This document shows, in pieces, positions 23,996-32,823 of a stretch of DNA of 43,057 nucleotides. Each line of letters starts with the position of its first letter. Positions within the stretch are counted from its first letter, which is position 1. Under the pieces are notes generated by a model that was given only the letters and a program-made list of their open reading frames with translations, ran no database searches and was not told where the DNA came from. This DNA is from CAYSPO01 sp964432945 (GTDB lineage Bacteria > Bacillota > Clostridia > Tissierellales > Peptoniphilaceae). The DNA lies in the NCBI GenBank assembly GCA_964432945.1, contig CAYSPO010000008.1, positions 1 to 43,057 of the forward strand, read 5' to 3'. The position numbers were made by a program, and so were the translations under genes.

Positions 23996-25703
23996 AAAGA
24001 TAGCTAAAAGAATTTCATTAGTACTTTGTATGCTACTTTTAGTAATAAATGTTAGTGCTAATAATAAAACTTATAAAAATGAGGTATTCTGTATAGATTC
24101 TAATATAGAAGGAACTGCAGTTAAAGCAGGAGAAAATTTTGTGCTTAAAATAAATATGAAAAATATCTCAAAAGTTAACACAAAAGGAACATTTTCTTTA
24201 AGAGAAGTTGGGGAAGGTAAAACAAATAAATTTTTTGAAGGTGGCCAAGACCAACAATTTAATTTAGATTCAGAGAAGACGGCTACTTTTTACTATGAAC
24301 TTAAGGCAAATGAAAATTTAGGAAATACTTCTTATCCTATAACCCTATCTGTTAAAGTAAATGACATGGAATTAGTAGACAGGGTTATGGTTCCAGTGGT
24401 TTCAGAAAGTTCAACTATATTACCTTCTAGTCCTGATGGTGAAGATGGAAAAATAGATATTTTAGCTAAGTCGCCAGAGATGCCTAAAGAAATTAAGGAC
24501 GCTATGATGAAAGAAGAAAAACCAGTAGAGCCTACTCCTGAAAAACCTAAAGATGACACACAAACTGCACCAAAACCTAATGTGCCAAATAATTCTAATA
24601 ACCAATCTAATGGAAGTACTCCAAATATTGATGATTACCCAGGTGGAAGTAGTCAAGGTTCTGATATTTCAGCTTTACAAGATGTTCCTATGGTACCTTC
24701 TGTTCCTATGATGGCTGGCGGAGGAGATTTAGGTGGATATTCTGGAGTAAATGGAGGATCTGATCAAGGTGTTAGCCTTTCAGGTGATAATGTTAAAAAC
24801 AAACCGAAACTAATCATCGATAAATATTCCTTTGAGCCTAACTATCCATTAGCAGGTGAAGAATTTAAGATGAACTTGAGTTTCTTTAATACTAATAATG
24901 ATAAGGGTGTAAGAAATATAAAAATATTCCTTACTTCAAATGAAGTTCCAGCATCATCTGACCCTAATGGAGCAGGAGCAGGAGCTGCAGCTGGAAGCTC
25001 TGTGTTTACTCCAGTTGGTTCTTCAAATACTTTCTATATAGATTATATAGACCCTAAAGGAACAGTTAATAAAAGTGTAGTTCTTACTACAGCACCAACA
25101 ATAGAATCTAAAAACTATACTTTGATAGCTAACTTTGAATATGAAGATAAAGATGGTAATCAATATACAGCTCAAGAGCTTATTGGAATTCCAATAGTTC
25201 AAGAGTCTAAACTTACTGCATCTAAGGTAACAATCAATGGAGAGGGATTCATTGGAAATCCAGTAGACGGTGAAATTCAATTTTATAATACTGGTAAAGA
25301 CACTCTATTTAACCTTATGGTAAGCGTTGAAGGAGATTTCAAGGATAAATCTTTAGAAGAATATATAGGAAACTTCAAAAGCGGCGACTCATCTTCTTAT
25401 ATGTTTAATATAACTCCTGAAAAAAGCGGATCTCAAAAAGGAAAAATTATTTTTAAATATGAAGATGCAACTGGAAAAAGTAGAACAATTGAAGAAGAAT
25501 TTGTTTTAGATGTATCTGATGAAGAATATGTAGATCCAAATATGCCTGTTGATCCTGCAGAAGATGAAATGAACCAAGAAAAATCTATATCTCCTTTAAT
25601 GATAGGGGGACTAGTAGTTGTAGCAATTGCATTGATAGCAGCCATACTACAAAGGAAAAAGAGAAAAAATCAAGAGAAGGAAATGACTATAGATGAAGAC
25701 TAG
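23988..25703 (+). CDS. Exported membrane-anchored protein with CARDB-like repeats, accessory to the MacB-like ABC system
   Basis: A 571-residue protein: signal peptide (MNRKIAKRISLVLCMLLLV), then beta-rich modules separated by a Pro/Asn-rich linker (about 170-270), and a C-terminal membrane helix (ISPLMIGGLVVVAIALIAAI) followed by a basic cytoplasmic tail. The modules contain phrases such as AGENFVLKINMKNISK and AGEEFKMNLSFFNTN, typical of CARDB/COG1361-type immunoglobulin-like folds used in surface proteins. A type I membrane orientation is expected. It overlaps both flanking ABC genes, so the three are translated as one unit. It occupies the place where a MacA-type adaptor would be in a Gram-negative operon, but it has no coiled-coil hairpin. 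Its ligand is unknown. Confidence 0.75.
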   Translation: MNRKIAKRISLVLCMLLLVINVSANNKTYKNEVFCIDSNIEGTAVKAGENFVLKINMKNISKVNTKGTFSLREVGEGKTNKFFEGGQDQQFNLDSEKTATFYYELKANENLGNTSYPITLSVKVNDMELVDRVMVPVVSESSTILPSSPDGEDGKIDILAKSPEMPKEIKDAMMKEEKPVEPTPEKPKDDTQTAPKPNVPNNSNNQSNGSTPNIDDYPGGSSQGSDISALQDVPMVPSVPMMAGGGDLGGYSGVNGGSDQGVSLSGDNVKNKPKLIIDKYSFEPNYPLAGEEFKMNLSFFNTNNDKGVRNIKIFLTSNEVPASSDPNGAGAGAAAGSSVFTPVGSSNTFYIDYIDPKGTVNKSVVLTTAPTIESKNYTLIANFEYEDKDGNQYTAQELIGIPIVQESKLTASKVTINGEGFIGNPVDGEIQFYNTGKDTLFNLMVSVEGDFKDKSLEEYIGNFKSGDSSSYMFNITPEKSGSQKGKIIFKYEDATGKSRTIEEEFVLDVSDEEYVDPNMPVDPAEDEMNQEKSISPLMIGGLVVVAIALIAAILQRKKRKNQEKEMTIDED

Positions 25704-27096
25704 TGACCTATTTTTTATGGCACTAAAAAACCTGTGGCGAAGGAAGCTTAGAACCGCTTTAACTATTATTGGTGTAATTATTGGCTGCACATCTATAATC
25801 GTCATGGTTTCATTTGGATTTGCACAAAAAAAGCAACTAGAAGATATGACAGGGTCAACTTCAGCTCTACAAAATATATCGGTAACACCTACGAATTACT
25901 TTGATGCATCATCGGGAGAAAAACCCCCAAAAGATGGAGTTATTAACGATGAAGTAATTGCGAAGATTGAAAAACTTTCAAATGTTGATTCTGTACTCTA
26001 TAATAAAAAGCTAGATCCTAATAATAGAGGAAAGAAACTTGCTATTGGGAAATATGTATATTATGGGGATGTAGCTGGTATGGATGAGAAGATGTTAAAG
26101 GATTCTGATATTGAAGTTACTGAAGGAAGGGTATTTGATCCAAATAGTAAAGATATAGAGATAATAGTTTCTAACTTTGCTAATTATATGCTTAGAAAAT
26201 CTAATGGTGGGGAAATCTCGCCTGAAGAAATGCAAAATATAGACTTGCTTAATGAAAGAGGTACCCTTACCCTAGGTGGAAATTCTGGTGGATCTATGGG
26301 TGCTATGGGTATGTCAATGGGTCCAATGGATATGACCATGTCTATGGATTCTGGTTCAAATGGACAGGCAACAAGTTCTAGTAAATCATATAAAGTTGTT
26401 ATAGTTGGGAAAATGCAGGACGACTTTTTTGGAGGGACACCATCTATAATTGCACCTAAAGAAAAAGTGGAAGAGTTAAATGCAGTTCTTGATGATTTAG
26501 CTGGAGTTAAAAAAACTTCTAAGCAAGTAAATTATTATGATAGTATAAAAGTAAAGGTAAAAGATACAAAACAAATAGAAACAACCACCCAAGCCATAGT
26601 TGATATGGGGCTTAGTGCTAGAAACGATACTGAATTTATAGATCAGCTTAACCAAGGCACCATGGTTATGCAAATAATTCTAGGTGGTATAGGAGGAATA
26701 TCTTTATTAGTAGCTGCTATTGGAATTACAAATACTATGGTAATGAGTATTTATGAGAGAACAAAAGAAATAGGTGTTATGAAAGTTATTGGAGCAAAAA
26801 TTTCTGATATAAGAAACTTATTTCTTTTAGAAGCTGGAATGATTGGCTTCTTTGGAGGTCTTATTGGAGTTGTTTTATCTTTTGGAATTTCAAAAGGAAT
26901 GAATGCAGCTTACCGTTCTTTTGCTGAGAATAGTGGGATGGCATCATCTGGTGGAGAAGCCTATATTTCTATTATTAAACCTGAACTAGCCTTGGCTGCT
27001 TTAGTTATTTGTTTCTTAATAGGGATTATAACAGGATATTATCCAGCAGTAAGAGCAACAAAACTATCTGCAATAGAAGCTATTAAAACTGAATAA
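25693..27096 (+). CDS. MacB/FtsX-like ABC permease with a Met-rich extracytoplasmic loop
   Basis: A 467-residue permease: an N-terminal membrane helix after LWRRKLRTALTIIGVIIG, a large extracytoplasmic domain (about 45-325), then three membrane helices with the FtsX signature TNTMVMSIYERTKEIGVMK (coupling helix) and the ending YYPAVRATKLSAIEAIK. This is the MacB topology. The extracytoplasmic domain contains an unusual Gly/Met stretch at residues 202-218, with eight Met in 17 residues in an M-x-M pattern, encoded at about 26296-26346. The ATG overlaps the preceding gene by 11 bases. A strong terminator follows. The transported molecule is unknown. Confidence 0.9.
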   Translation: MKTSDLFFMALKNLWRRKLRTALTIIGVIIGCTSIIVMVSFGFAQKKQLEDMTGSTSALQNISVTPTNYFDASSGEKPPKDGVINDEVIAKIEKLSNVDSVLYNKKLDPNNRGKKLAIGKYVYYGDVAGMDEKMLKDSDIEVTEGRVFDPNSKDIEIIVSNFANYMLRKSNGGEISPEEMQNIDLLNERGTLTLGGNSGGSMGAMGMSMGPMDMTMSMDSGSNGQATSSSKSYKVVIVGKMQDDFFGGTPSIIAPKEKVEELNAVLDDLAGVKKTSKQVNYYDSIKVKVKDTKQIETTTQAIVDMGLSARNDTEFIDQLNQGTMVMQIILGGIGGISLLVAAIGITNTMVMSIYERTKEIGVMKVIGAKISDIRNLFLLEAGMIGFFGGLIGVVLSFGISKGMNAAYRSFAENSGMASSGGEAYISIIKPELALAALVICFLIGIITGYYPAVRATKLSAIEAIKTE

Positions 27097-27098
27097 AC

Positions 27099-27130
27099 AA
27101 AAAAGCTATGGTATATACCATAGCTTTTTT
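27099..27130. terminator. Bidirectional terminator between the MacB-like and BmrCD-like operons
   Basis: AAAAAAGCTATGGT (27099-27112), loop ATAT, and the complementary arm (27117-27130) ending in six T. It is symmetrical, and so usable by both convergent operons. Confidence 0.9.
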
Positions 27131-27136
27131 TATTTA

Positions 27137-28918
27137 TTATGCTGCAAACTGTGAATTATAAAGATTAGCATATTTTCCTTTAAGATTCATTAGCTCTTCA
27201 TGGGTTCCTTGCTCTACTACATCTCCATTTTCCATATATAAAATAGTGTCAGAATTTTTAATAGTTGAAAGTCTATGAGCTATAACAAAGCTAGTTCTTC
27301 CTTTCATTAAATTATCCATTGCCTCTTGGATAAGAAGTTCCGTTCTAGTATCAACAGAACTTGTTGCCTCGTCCAAGATTAGAATTGGTCTATCAGCTAG
27401 TAATGCTCTAGCAATAGTTAGAAGCTGTTTTTGACCTTGAGAGATATTGCTTGCATCATCGTTTAATTCAAAGTCATATCCTCCTGGTAAGCTTGTTATA
27501 TAGTGGTGAACTCTAGCAGATTTACACGCCTCAATAACTTCCTCATCGCTTGCATCTATTCTACCATACCTAACATTCTCCATAATACTTCCCTTAAAGA
27601 GCCAAGTATCTTGTAAAACCATAGCAGTTGACTGTTGGTAGCTTGCTCTTGAATATTTAGAAATATCATTATTATCTAGTAAGATTTTACCTGAATTAAC
27701 ATCATAAAATCTCATAAAAAGTTTTACTATTGTGGACTTACCTGCTCCAGTTGGACCAACTATAGCAACCTTTTGTCCAGGCTTTATAGATACATTAAAG
27801 TCATTTACAATTATTTGATCTTTATCATAACCAAACTTTACATTTTCAGTATCAACATAACCTTCAACTTTTGAAATATCTAAGTTTTCTCCAACAAGCT
27901 GATCTTCTTCTTCTAAATCTAAGAATGCATAAATTCTTTCTCCAGATGCTGAAATATTTTGAATTAAAGCAACTGATTGTGAGATTGTTACTATTGGACT
28001 GTAAAATCTATTAGAATATTGAATAAAGGCTTGTATATGACCAACTTGGATAAGACCTTTTATTGCAAAGTAAGCTCCTGATATAACTACTAAAACATAG
28101 GACATATTATTTACAAACTCCATTAAAGGAAATAATAGACCGGAGAAAAACATAGCTTTCCAACCTGAATCTCTCATTTTGTGGCTATACTCTTTAAAGT
28201 TTTCAGTAGTCTCTTTTTCTTGATTAAAGGCTCTTACAACATTTATACCAGCATATGTTTCTTCAACAAGCCCTGTTACATTCCCTAAAGTTCTTTGCTG
28301 TTGTCTAAAGTATTTTTGAGTGCTAGACACAAGAATATTTATCAAGATTAAACTTATTGGAAGAGATGTTATAACTATAAGTGCCATAGGCACATTCATA
28401 TAGATTATTACTGCCCCCATACCAATTAGCATAATTATTGAGTTCATCAATTGGGCAACAGATTGAGCCATTGCAGAACCTAGAGTTTCAGAGTCGTTAA
28501 CTATAACGGAAAGAGATTCTCCTAAAGGTTTAGATTCAAAATAACTCATAGGAAGTTTATTTATTTTAGCAACCATATCCTTCTTTAAGTTGTAAGTTAC
28601 TGTTTCTGTAAGAGTTACGAAAGTATATCCTTGCAGCGCTCCAAAAAAAGCACTAAAACCATTCAAAGCAATAACCTTTAATAAAATACTGGATATTATA
28701 TCAAAGTCTATTGATCCAGTTCCTCTAACTGTATTGATTAATCCCTTAAAAAGAATAGTAGTAGCATCAGCCATAATAAGGGGACTAAAAATAGTACCCA
28801 GAGATCCTAAGATCGTGGAAACAATAGCTATACTTGTAAGAGCTTTGTTGGCAAAGATATCTTTGGTTAATCTCTTTAAAACATCTTTATTTAATCGTTT
28901 ATCTTTTTTCTTTTCCAT
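27137..28918 (-). CDS. Multidrug ABC exporter half-transporter, BmrC/LmrC-like (catalytically complete NBD)
   Basis: A 593-residue half-transporter: about six membrane helices, then an ATPase with Walker A GPTGAGKST (about 388-396), signature SQGQ instead of SGGQ (ISQGQKQLLTIARAL), Walker B ILILDEATSSVD and H-loop IAHR. With the altered signature but intact Walker B Glu and H-loop, it is the expected partner of the upstream protein, whose defects are complementary. It begins with a 1-base TAATG overlap of the preceding stop, so the two genes are translationally coupled. The pair would form a heterodimeric drug or lipid exporter. Confidence 0.9.
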   Translation of the reverse strand: MEKKKDKRLNKDVLKRLTKDIFANKALTSIAIVSTILGSLGTIFSPLIMADATTILFKGLINTVRGTGSIDFDIISSILLKVIALNGFSAFFGALQGYTFVTLTETVTYNLKKDMVAKINKLPMSYFESKPLGESLSVIVNDSETLGSAMAQSVAQLMNSIIMLIGMGAVIIYMNVPMALIVITSLPISLILINILVSSTQKYFRQQQRTLGNVTGLVEETYAGINVVRAFNQEKETTENFKEYSHKMRDSGWKAMFFSGLLFPLMEFVNNMSYVLVVISGAYFAIKGLIQVGHIQAFIQYSNRFYSPIVTISQSVALIQNISASGERIYAFLDLEEEDQLVGENLDISKVEGYVDTENVKFGYDKDQIIVNDFNVSIKPGQKVAIVGPTGAGKSTIVKLFMRFYDVNSGKILLDNNDISKYSRASYQQSTAMVLQDTWLFKGSIMENVRYGRIDASDEEVIEACKSARVHHYITSLPGGYDFELNDDASNISQGQKQLLTIARALLADRPILILDEATSSVDTRTELLIQEAMDNLMKGRTSFVIAHRLSTIKNSDTILYMENGDVVEQGTHEELMNLKGKYANLYNSQFAA

Positions 28919-31059
28919 TAGCTAACTCCTCCTTCCATAAGTTCTTTTTCTGAAAGCTGGGATCTTGCTATTTCTTGATATATCTTGGAATATTTCATAA
29001 GTTCTTTATGAGTTCCCATTGCTTCTATTTCACCCTCATCAAGAACAATAATATTGTCTGCATCTATTATTGTAGAAATTCTTTGAGCTACTATAATTAC
29101 AGTTGTATCTGTAATTTTTTCTTTCAAAGCATTTCTTAAAGATTTATCTGTCTTATAATCTAGAGCAGAGAAAGAATCGTCAAAAAGAAGAATTTTTGGT
29201 TTTTTAGCTAATGCTCTGGCGATAGACAATCTTTGTTTTTGTCCACCAGATACATTGGAACCTTCTTGTGCAATCTTAGAATCATATCCATTATCTTTGC
29301 TAGCTATAAATTCATCTGCGTGAGCAATTTCTGCAGCTTTTTTCATATCTTCTTCACTTATACTATCTAAGCCATAAGCTATATTAGATTCAATTGTACC
29401 TGAGAAAAGTATTCCTTTTTGAGGTACATACCCTATCATTCTTCTTAAATCTTCTTGTCTTAAATCTCTTATATCGACTCCGTCAATTGTTATCTTACCT
29501 TGACTTACATCAATAAACCTTAAGATAAGATTTAAGACAGTTGACTTTCCAGATCCAGTAGATCCAATTATCGCTGTAGTTTCGCCAGGTTTAGCTACAA
29601 AATTTATATCCTTTAGCATTGCTTCATCAGCATCATAGAATTTAAATGATACATCATCAAATTCAACTATACCTTTAGGGTTTTCCAAAACAACAGGATC
29701 TTTTTTATCCGAAATAGAGTTTTGTGTATTGATAACTTCTTCAACTCTTTTTAGAGATACCAAGGATCTTGGTAGCATAGTTGCTAACATTGATATATTT
29801 AAGAATGAGAAGAAAATTCTCATTGTATATGCTGTAAATGACATCATTTGACCGACTTGCATTTCGCCGGCAGCCATATTGTGGCCTGCTATCCAAATTA
29901 TTGAACATCCTATAATATCGGCTACAAAAATCATAAGCGGTGCTAAGATAGCCATTGTCCTATCTTGAAAGATATAGTTTTTCGTTAAAGTCATATTTGC
30001 TTTATCAAACCTAGATTCTTCATGAGGCTGTCTACCAAAAGCTCTAATTACTTGAACTCCCGTTAAGTTTTCTCTTGCAATTAGGTTAACATCATCTAAC
30101 TGTTTTGGAACTCTTTTCATAGCTGGTAGAACTATCATAAAAAGTACACCTACTAATATAAATAGGGAAAGCACACCTAAACCAGTTATCCAAGCCATTT
30201 TAGGTTGAGATTTCAAGATTAAAACAACCCCTCCAATGCTTATAATAGGAGTTAACAAGGCTACCCTTAGAAATATTGTAAGAACAAATGTTATTTGTTG
30301 AATATCATTTGTAGTTCTAGTTATAAGAGAAGCTGTTGAGAATTTAGATTGTTCTTGATTTGAAAAGTTAATTACCTTTTCAAAGACTTCATCTCTAAGA
30401 TTACGTCCTAGGAGAGTTCCCACTTGGGCTGAGGTGAAATGAGCTATTCCTGCGCCAATAAAGGCAAGTAGAGAAATTAATATCATCTTACCACCAGTTG
30501 TAAAGAGAAAAGATTTTTGTATATCAAAAGTTTCGTTTCCTGCTTCTTCAAATTCTTTTATAGATGCTTGTATACCAAGAGTTTCTATAAACTCTTTTGG
30601 ATAATTCTTTAGAACAGGCATTGCATCTAGCCTTGCATTTTCTATGTCTGGATTAGACTTTAAAACTTTTATAACTTCGTCTTGCTTATCTTTATCTAGT
30701 TTTGAAAACTCTGAATAAGAAGCCATAGGAAGACTAAGTTTTTCATCTAATTTAATTCTTTTTTCTTTTGACTCTACAAATTCATCTTTTAATAAAAAAT
30801 TTCCTCCTATTAAATTATATGACTCAGAGAAAGTTTCTTTTTCTGCTTCAGTCATAAATTGACTTAGTAAGTCAAACCTATCTTCTCTTATTTCTAATGG
30901 GCTTACATATTCAAAACCTGAATTTTGAATTCCAGTATCCACCATTCGAGAAGTATAGCTAGGAAGAGTGAGTAGCGCTGCTGATTGAATTACATGAGCA
31001 AAAATAATAATCAATAAGTAGGGCCAATATTTTTTTAGTTTATTAGCTAATAGTTTCAT
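28918..31059 (-). CDS. Multidrug ABC exporter half-transporter, BmrD-like (degenerate NBD, extracellular insertion)
   Basis: A 713-residue half-transporter, longer than its partner. After the first membrane helix (about 12-34) comes an insertion of about 150 residues, rich in charged residues and lying outside the membrane, before the second helix (about 190-215). Extracellular domains of this kind occur in BmrD-type subunits. The ATPase has Walker A GSTGSGKST and signature SGGQKQRLSIARAL, but Walker B reads ILLFDDSFSALD (Asp for catalytic Glu) and the H-loop reads VAQRIS (Gln for His). This is a degenerate ATP site typical of one half of heterodimeric exporters. AAGGAGG precedes the ATG. The gene lies 12 bases after marR. 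Confidence 0.9.
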   Translation of the reverse strand: MKLLANKLKKYWPYLLIIIFAHVIQSAALLTLPSYTSRMVDTGIQNSGFEYVSPLEIREDRFDLLSQFMTEAEKETFSESYNLIGGNFLLKDEFVESKEKRIKLDEKLSLPMASYSEFSKLDKDKQDEVIKVLKSNPDIENARLDAMPVLKNYPKEFIETLGIQASIKEFEEAGNETFDIQKSFLFTTGGKMILISLLAFIGAGIAHFTSAQVGTLLGRNLRDEVFEKVINFSNQEQSKFSTASLITRTTNDIQQITFVLTIFLRVALLTPIISIGGVVLILKSQPKMAWITGLGVLSLFILVGVLFMIVLPAMKRVPKQLDDVNLIARENLTGVQVIRAFGRQPHEESRFDKANMTLTKNYIFQDRTMAILAPLMIFVADIIGCSIIWIAGHNMAAGEMQVGQMMSFTAYTMRIFFSFLNISMLATMLPRSLVSLKRVEEVINTQNSISDKKDPVVLENPKGIVEFDDVSFKFYDADEAMLKDINFVAKPGETTAIIGSTGSGKSTVLNLILRFIDVSQGKITIDGVDIRDLRQEDLRRMIGYVPQKGILFSGTIESNIAYGLDSISEEDMKKAAEIAHADEFIASKDNGYDSKIAQEGSNVSGGQKQRLSIARALAKKPKILLFDDSFSALDYKTDKSLRNALKEKITDTTVIIVAQRISTIIDADNIIVLDEGEIEAMGTHKELMKYSKIYQEIARSQLSEKELMEGGVS

Positions 31060-31071
31060 TTAACCTCCTTT

Positions 31072-31518
31072 TTAGGTTCTTTGATTGTATATTTCAGCTT
31101 TTTGAGAAAAATCATTATAAATGTTGTTTCCAAAAGATATAAAGTGATTTAATTCACTTTCATCATAATTTTCTAAGACTTCATTAAGAAAGTCTTTTAA
31201 TTGTTTTTTGACCATAAGATATTTAGATTCTCCAAGGTCAGTTAGAACAACAAAAGTTGTTCTACGATCATTAGAATCGACAAATCTATTAATCCAACCT
31301 TTCTCCTCTAAGCCTTTTATAGATCTTGATATAGCAGGAGGGGAAACATGAATTTTTTCAGCAAGTTCAGAAATAGTCATACTTTTATGGCTGTTATAAT
31401 ATATAGCAGCCATAATATGATATTCTGAATTTAACATTTCTTTAGAATAATTTATTCTCCTAATATTGAATAGATTATTCATCATATTTAAAAAGTCTCG
31501 AGTTAGTACATCAGACAA
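31072..31518 (-). CDS. MarR-family transcriptional regulator of the ABC exporter pair
   Basis: A 148-residue MarR protein with the winged helix region MTISELAEKIHVSPPAISRSIKGLEEKGWI, then a wing DSNDRRTTFVVLTDLG. These dimers usually repress drug exporters until a ligand binds. The start is TTG at 31518, since AAGGGTGG lies about 7 bases upstream. The frame extends upstream to an ATG at 31578, but that lies before the predicted transcription start (about 31561) and has no RBS, so the extension is rejected. It is the first gene of a marR-ABC-ABC operon, and two palindromes around its promoter are probably its own operators. Confidence 0.88.
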   Translation of the reverse strand: MSDVLTRDFLNMMNNLFNIRRINYSKEMLNSEYHIMAAIYYNSHKSMTISELAEKIHVSPPAISRSIKGLEEKGWINRFVDSNDRRTTFVVLTDLGESKYLMVKKQLKDFLNEVLENYDESELNHFISFGNNIYNDFSQKAEIYNQRT

Positions 31519-31556
31519 TATTGATCCACCCTTCAAATAAATAGCAAAGTTAATAG

Positions 31557-31617
31557 TTAACAATGTTAATCTTAGCAATAATATTCCTAATAGTCAAGTA
31601 AAGCAAGTGTTAAACAC
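31557..31617 (-). promoter_or_regulatory. Promoter of the marR operon with two palindromes
   Basis: On the minus strand TTGACT (31597-31592), exactly 17 bases, TAAGAT (31574-31569). Palindrome GTGTT-T-AACAC lies just upstream (31607-31617) and TTAACA-T-TGTTAA just downstream (31557-31569), touching the -10. Both have perfect arms. The position fits autorepression by the MarR protein. Confidence 0.6.
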
Positions 31618-31866
31618 GCTTATAGGGGGGTGGAGAAAATGTTTGTCTTCTGATAAACTAGCCTTTAAAGAAATTATGTTAAATATTTATTTGATATTAT
31701 TGTAAATCTTTAATATCCTATATAGATGAGATGTATATTTTTATACTGTCATACATAAAGCGAATTAATACATATCGTTTTGATATAGGAATTGTTTATA
31801 ATTTCTTTATATCTTTTGTAATATAATACAGTTATAAATATAAACACAAAATTATAGGAGGATATT
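31618..31866 (+). other. Intergenic region upstream of yedF
   Basis: With the shorter marR start the whole gap 31519-31866 is gene-free, about 348 bases. The left part is the marR promoter. The rest is AT-rich with an odd short G-rich patch (AGGGGGGTGGAG, about 31625) and several TATAAT-like stretches (31797-31802, 31822-31827) that could be -10 elements for yedF. I see no RNA gene, riboswitch or longer ORF in it. Confidence 0.5.
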
Positions 31867-32469
31867 ATGATTAAAATTGATGCTGTTGGTATAGACTGTC
31901 CAAGACCAGTAATATTAACTAAAAATGAATTCGATAAAATTGATGAAGGAACAGTTCAAGTTCTTGCAGATAACAGAACTTGTGTTACAAACTTAGAAAA
32001 ATATGCAAAATCAAATAACTTTGACTTTGAATTTAAAGAATTATCAGCTGATAGATTTGAAATTACAATTACAAAATCTAAAGATTCAAAAAAAGAAGTA
32101 GAAGAAACTTCTGAAAATAATCTTGTTAACAATACATTCGCTGTAGGAATTGGTTCTAAGTATTATGGAACAGGTGCAGAAGAGCTAGGAGAGTCTTTAA
32201 TGAAGAGTTTTATTTACACTATAGCTGAAACTAAACCTCTACCAGACTCAATTATATTCTTTAACTCTGGAGTTTTCTTAAGTATAAAAGATTCACCAGT
32301 ACTAGAAGATCTTAAGAGAATGGAAGAACAAGGAGTTAAAATTCTTTCTTGTGGAGCTTGCCTAAACTTCTATGAAAAAACTGAAGAACTTGCAGTAGGC
32401 GAAGTATCTAATATGTATACTATTTATGAAACATTAAAAGATGCAGGAAGGAACGTTATAATTGCCTAA
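31867..32469 (+). CDS. yedF: YedF, selenium-metabolism-associated TusA/DsrE-like protein
   Basis: A 200-residue protein with two parts. Residues 1-75 are a TusA-like sulfur carrier domain with the DCPRPVI motif (active Cys at residue 11). The second half is DsrE-like and contains LSCGACLNFYEKT, with Cys162 and Cys165 in a CxxC arrangement. This two-domain form matches the YedF family described as co-occurring with selenophosphate synthetase (selD) in bacterial genomes. It is thought to handle sulfur or selenium in the cytoplasm, but its reaction is not established. TAGGAGG precedes the ATG. The next gene overlaps its end by 8 bases. Confidence 0.88.
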   Translation: MIKIDAVGIDCPRPVILTKNEFDKIDEGTVQVLADNRTCVTNLEKYAKSNNFDFEFKELSADRFEITITKSKDSKKEVEETSENNLVNNTFAVGIGSKYYGTGAEELGESLMKSFIYTIAETKPLPDSIIFFNSGVFLSIKDSPVLEDLKRMEEQGVKILSCGACLNFYEKTEELAVGEVSNMYTIYETLKDAGRNVIIA

Positions 32470-32740
32470 GCCTATGGAAGAAAACTTAGTGCTAACTTTC
32501 GAGTCTGTAAATTTCACTATGCAAGGTGAAAAGCACTTTGAAGATAATAACTTAGAATTAAAGATAATACCAACTCCACGAGAGATTAGCAGTAGCTGTG
32601 GTCTATCTATCCTAACTTCTATGGATCTTATTGATGAAATAAGAAAACTTGAAAAAGAAAAAGGTATGAGAATAGCTCATTATTGGAGATATATTAAAAA
32701 TGAAGATGGATCAAAAGAAGTAACAATTATTGAAGATTAA
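32462..32740 (+). CDS. DUF3343 protein (putative Se/S carrier-like)
   Basis: A 92-residue protein of the DUF3343 group, often found beside yedF. Key features are LVLTFESVNFTMQGEK near the start, IPTPREISSSCGLSI with the conserved Cys46, and an HYWRYI near the end. The start is taken as TTG at 32462, since AGGAAGG lies 10 bases upstream and the gene overlaps yedF; an ATG at 32474 is an alternative. The single conserved Cys and the pairing with YedF suggest transfer of selenium or sulfur between the two. This is an inference from gene association, not a known reaction. Confidence 0.8.
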   Translation: MPKPMEENLVLTFESVNFTMQGEKHFEDNNLELKIIPTPREISSSCGLSILTSMDLIDEIRKLEKEKGMRIAHYWRYIKNEDGSKEVTIIED

Positions 32741-32775
32741 TCAAGGGAATTTAGACCCTATATTAACTAAAAAAC

Positions 32776-32808
32776 TAAGAGGGCAAATTATTTTGCCCCC
32801 TTATTTTT
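32776..32808 (+). terminator. Terminator after the yedF operon
   Basis: GGGCAAA (32781-32787) with TTTGCCC (32792-32798), extended by imperfect flanking pairs and followed by a T-rich run. Confidence 0.75.
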
Positions 32809-32823
32809 ATACAAGGAGTTTAG

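Noticed and set aside
24332..25645. Minus-strand open frames inside the CARDB-like protein gene
   Set aside because: They have low-complexity composition and no RBS, and they lie wholly within a well-supported plus-strand gene.
31519..31578. N-terminal extension of the marR frame up to 31578
   Set aside because: It lies upstream of the predicted transcription start and has no RBS; TTG 31518 gives the normal family length.
31622..31645. Short G-rich patch with an ATG after GGAG (plus strand)
   Set aside because: The frame stops after four codons, and it is too short and isolated to call a G-quadruplex or gene.
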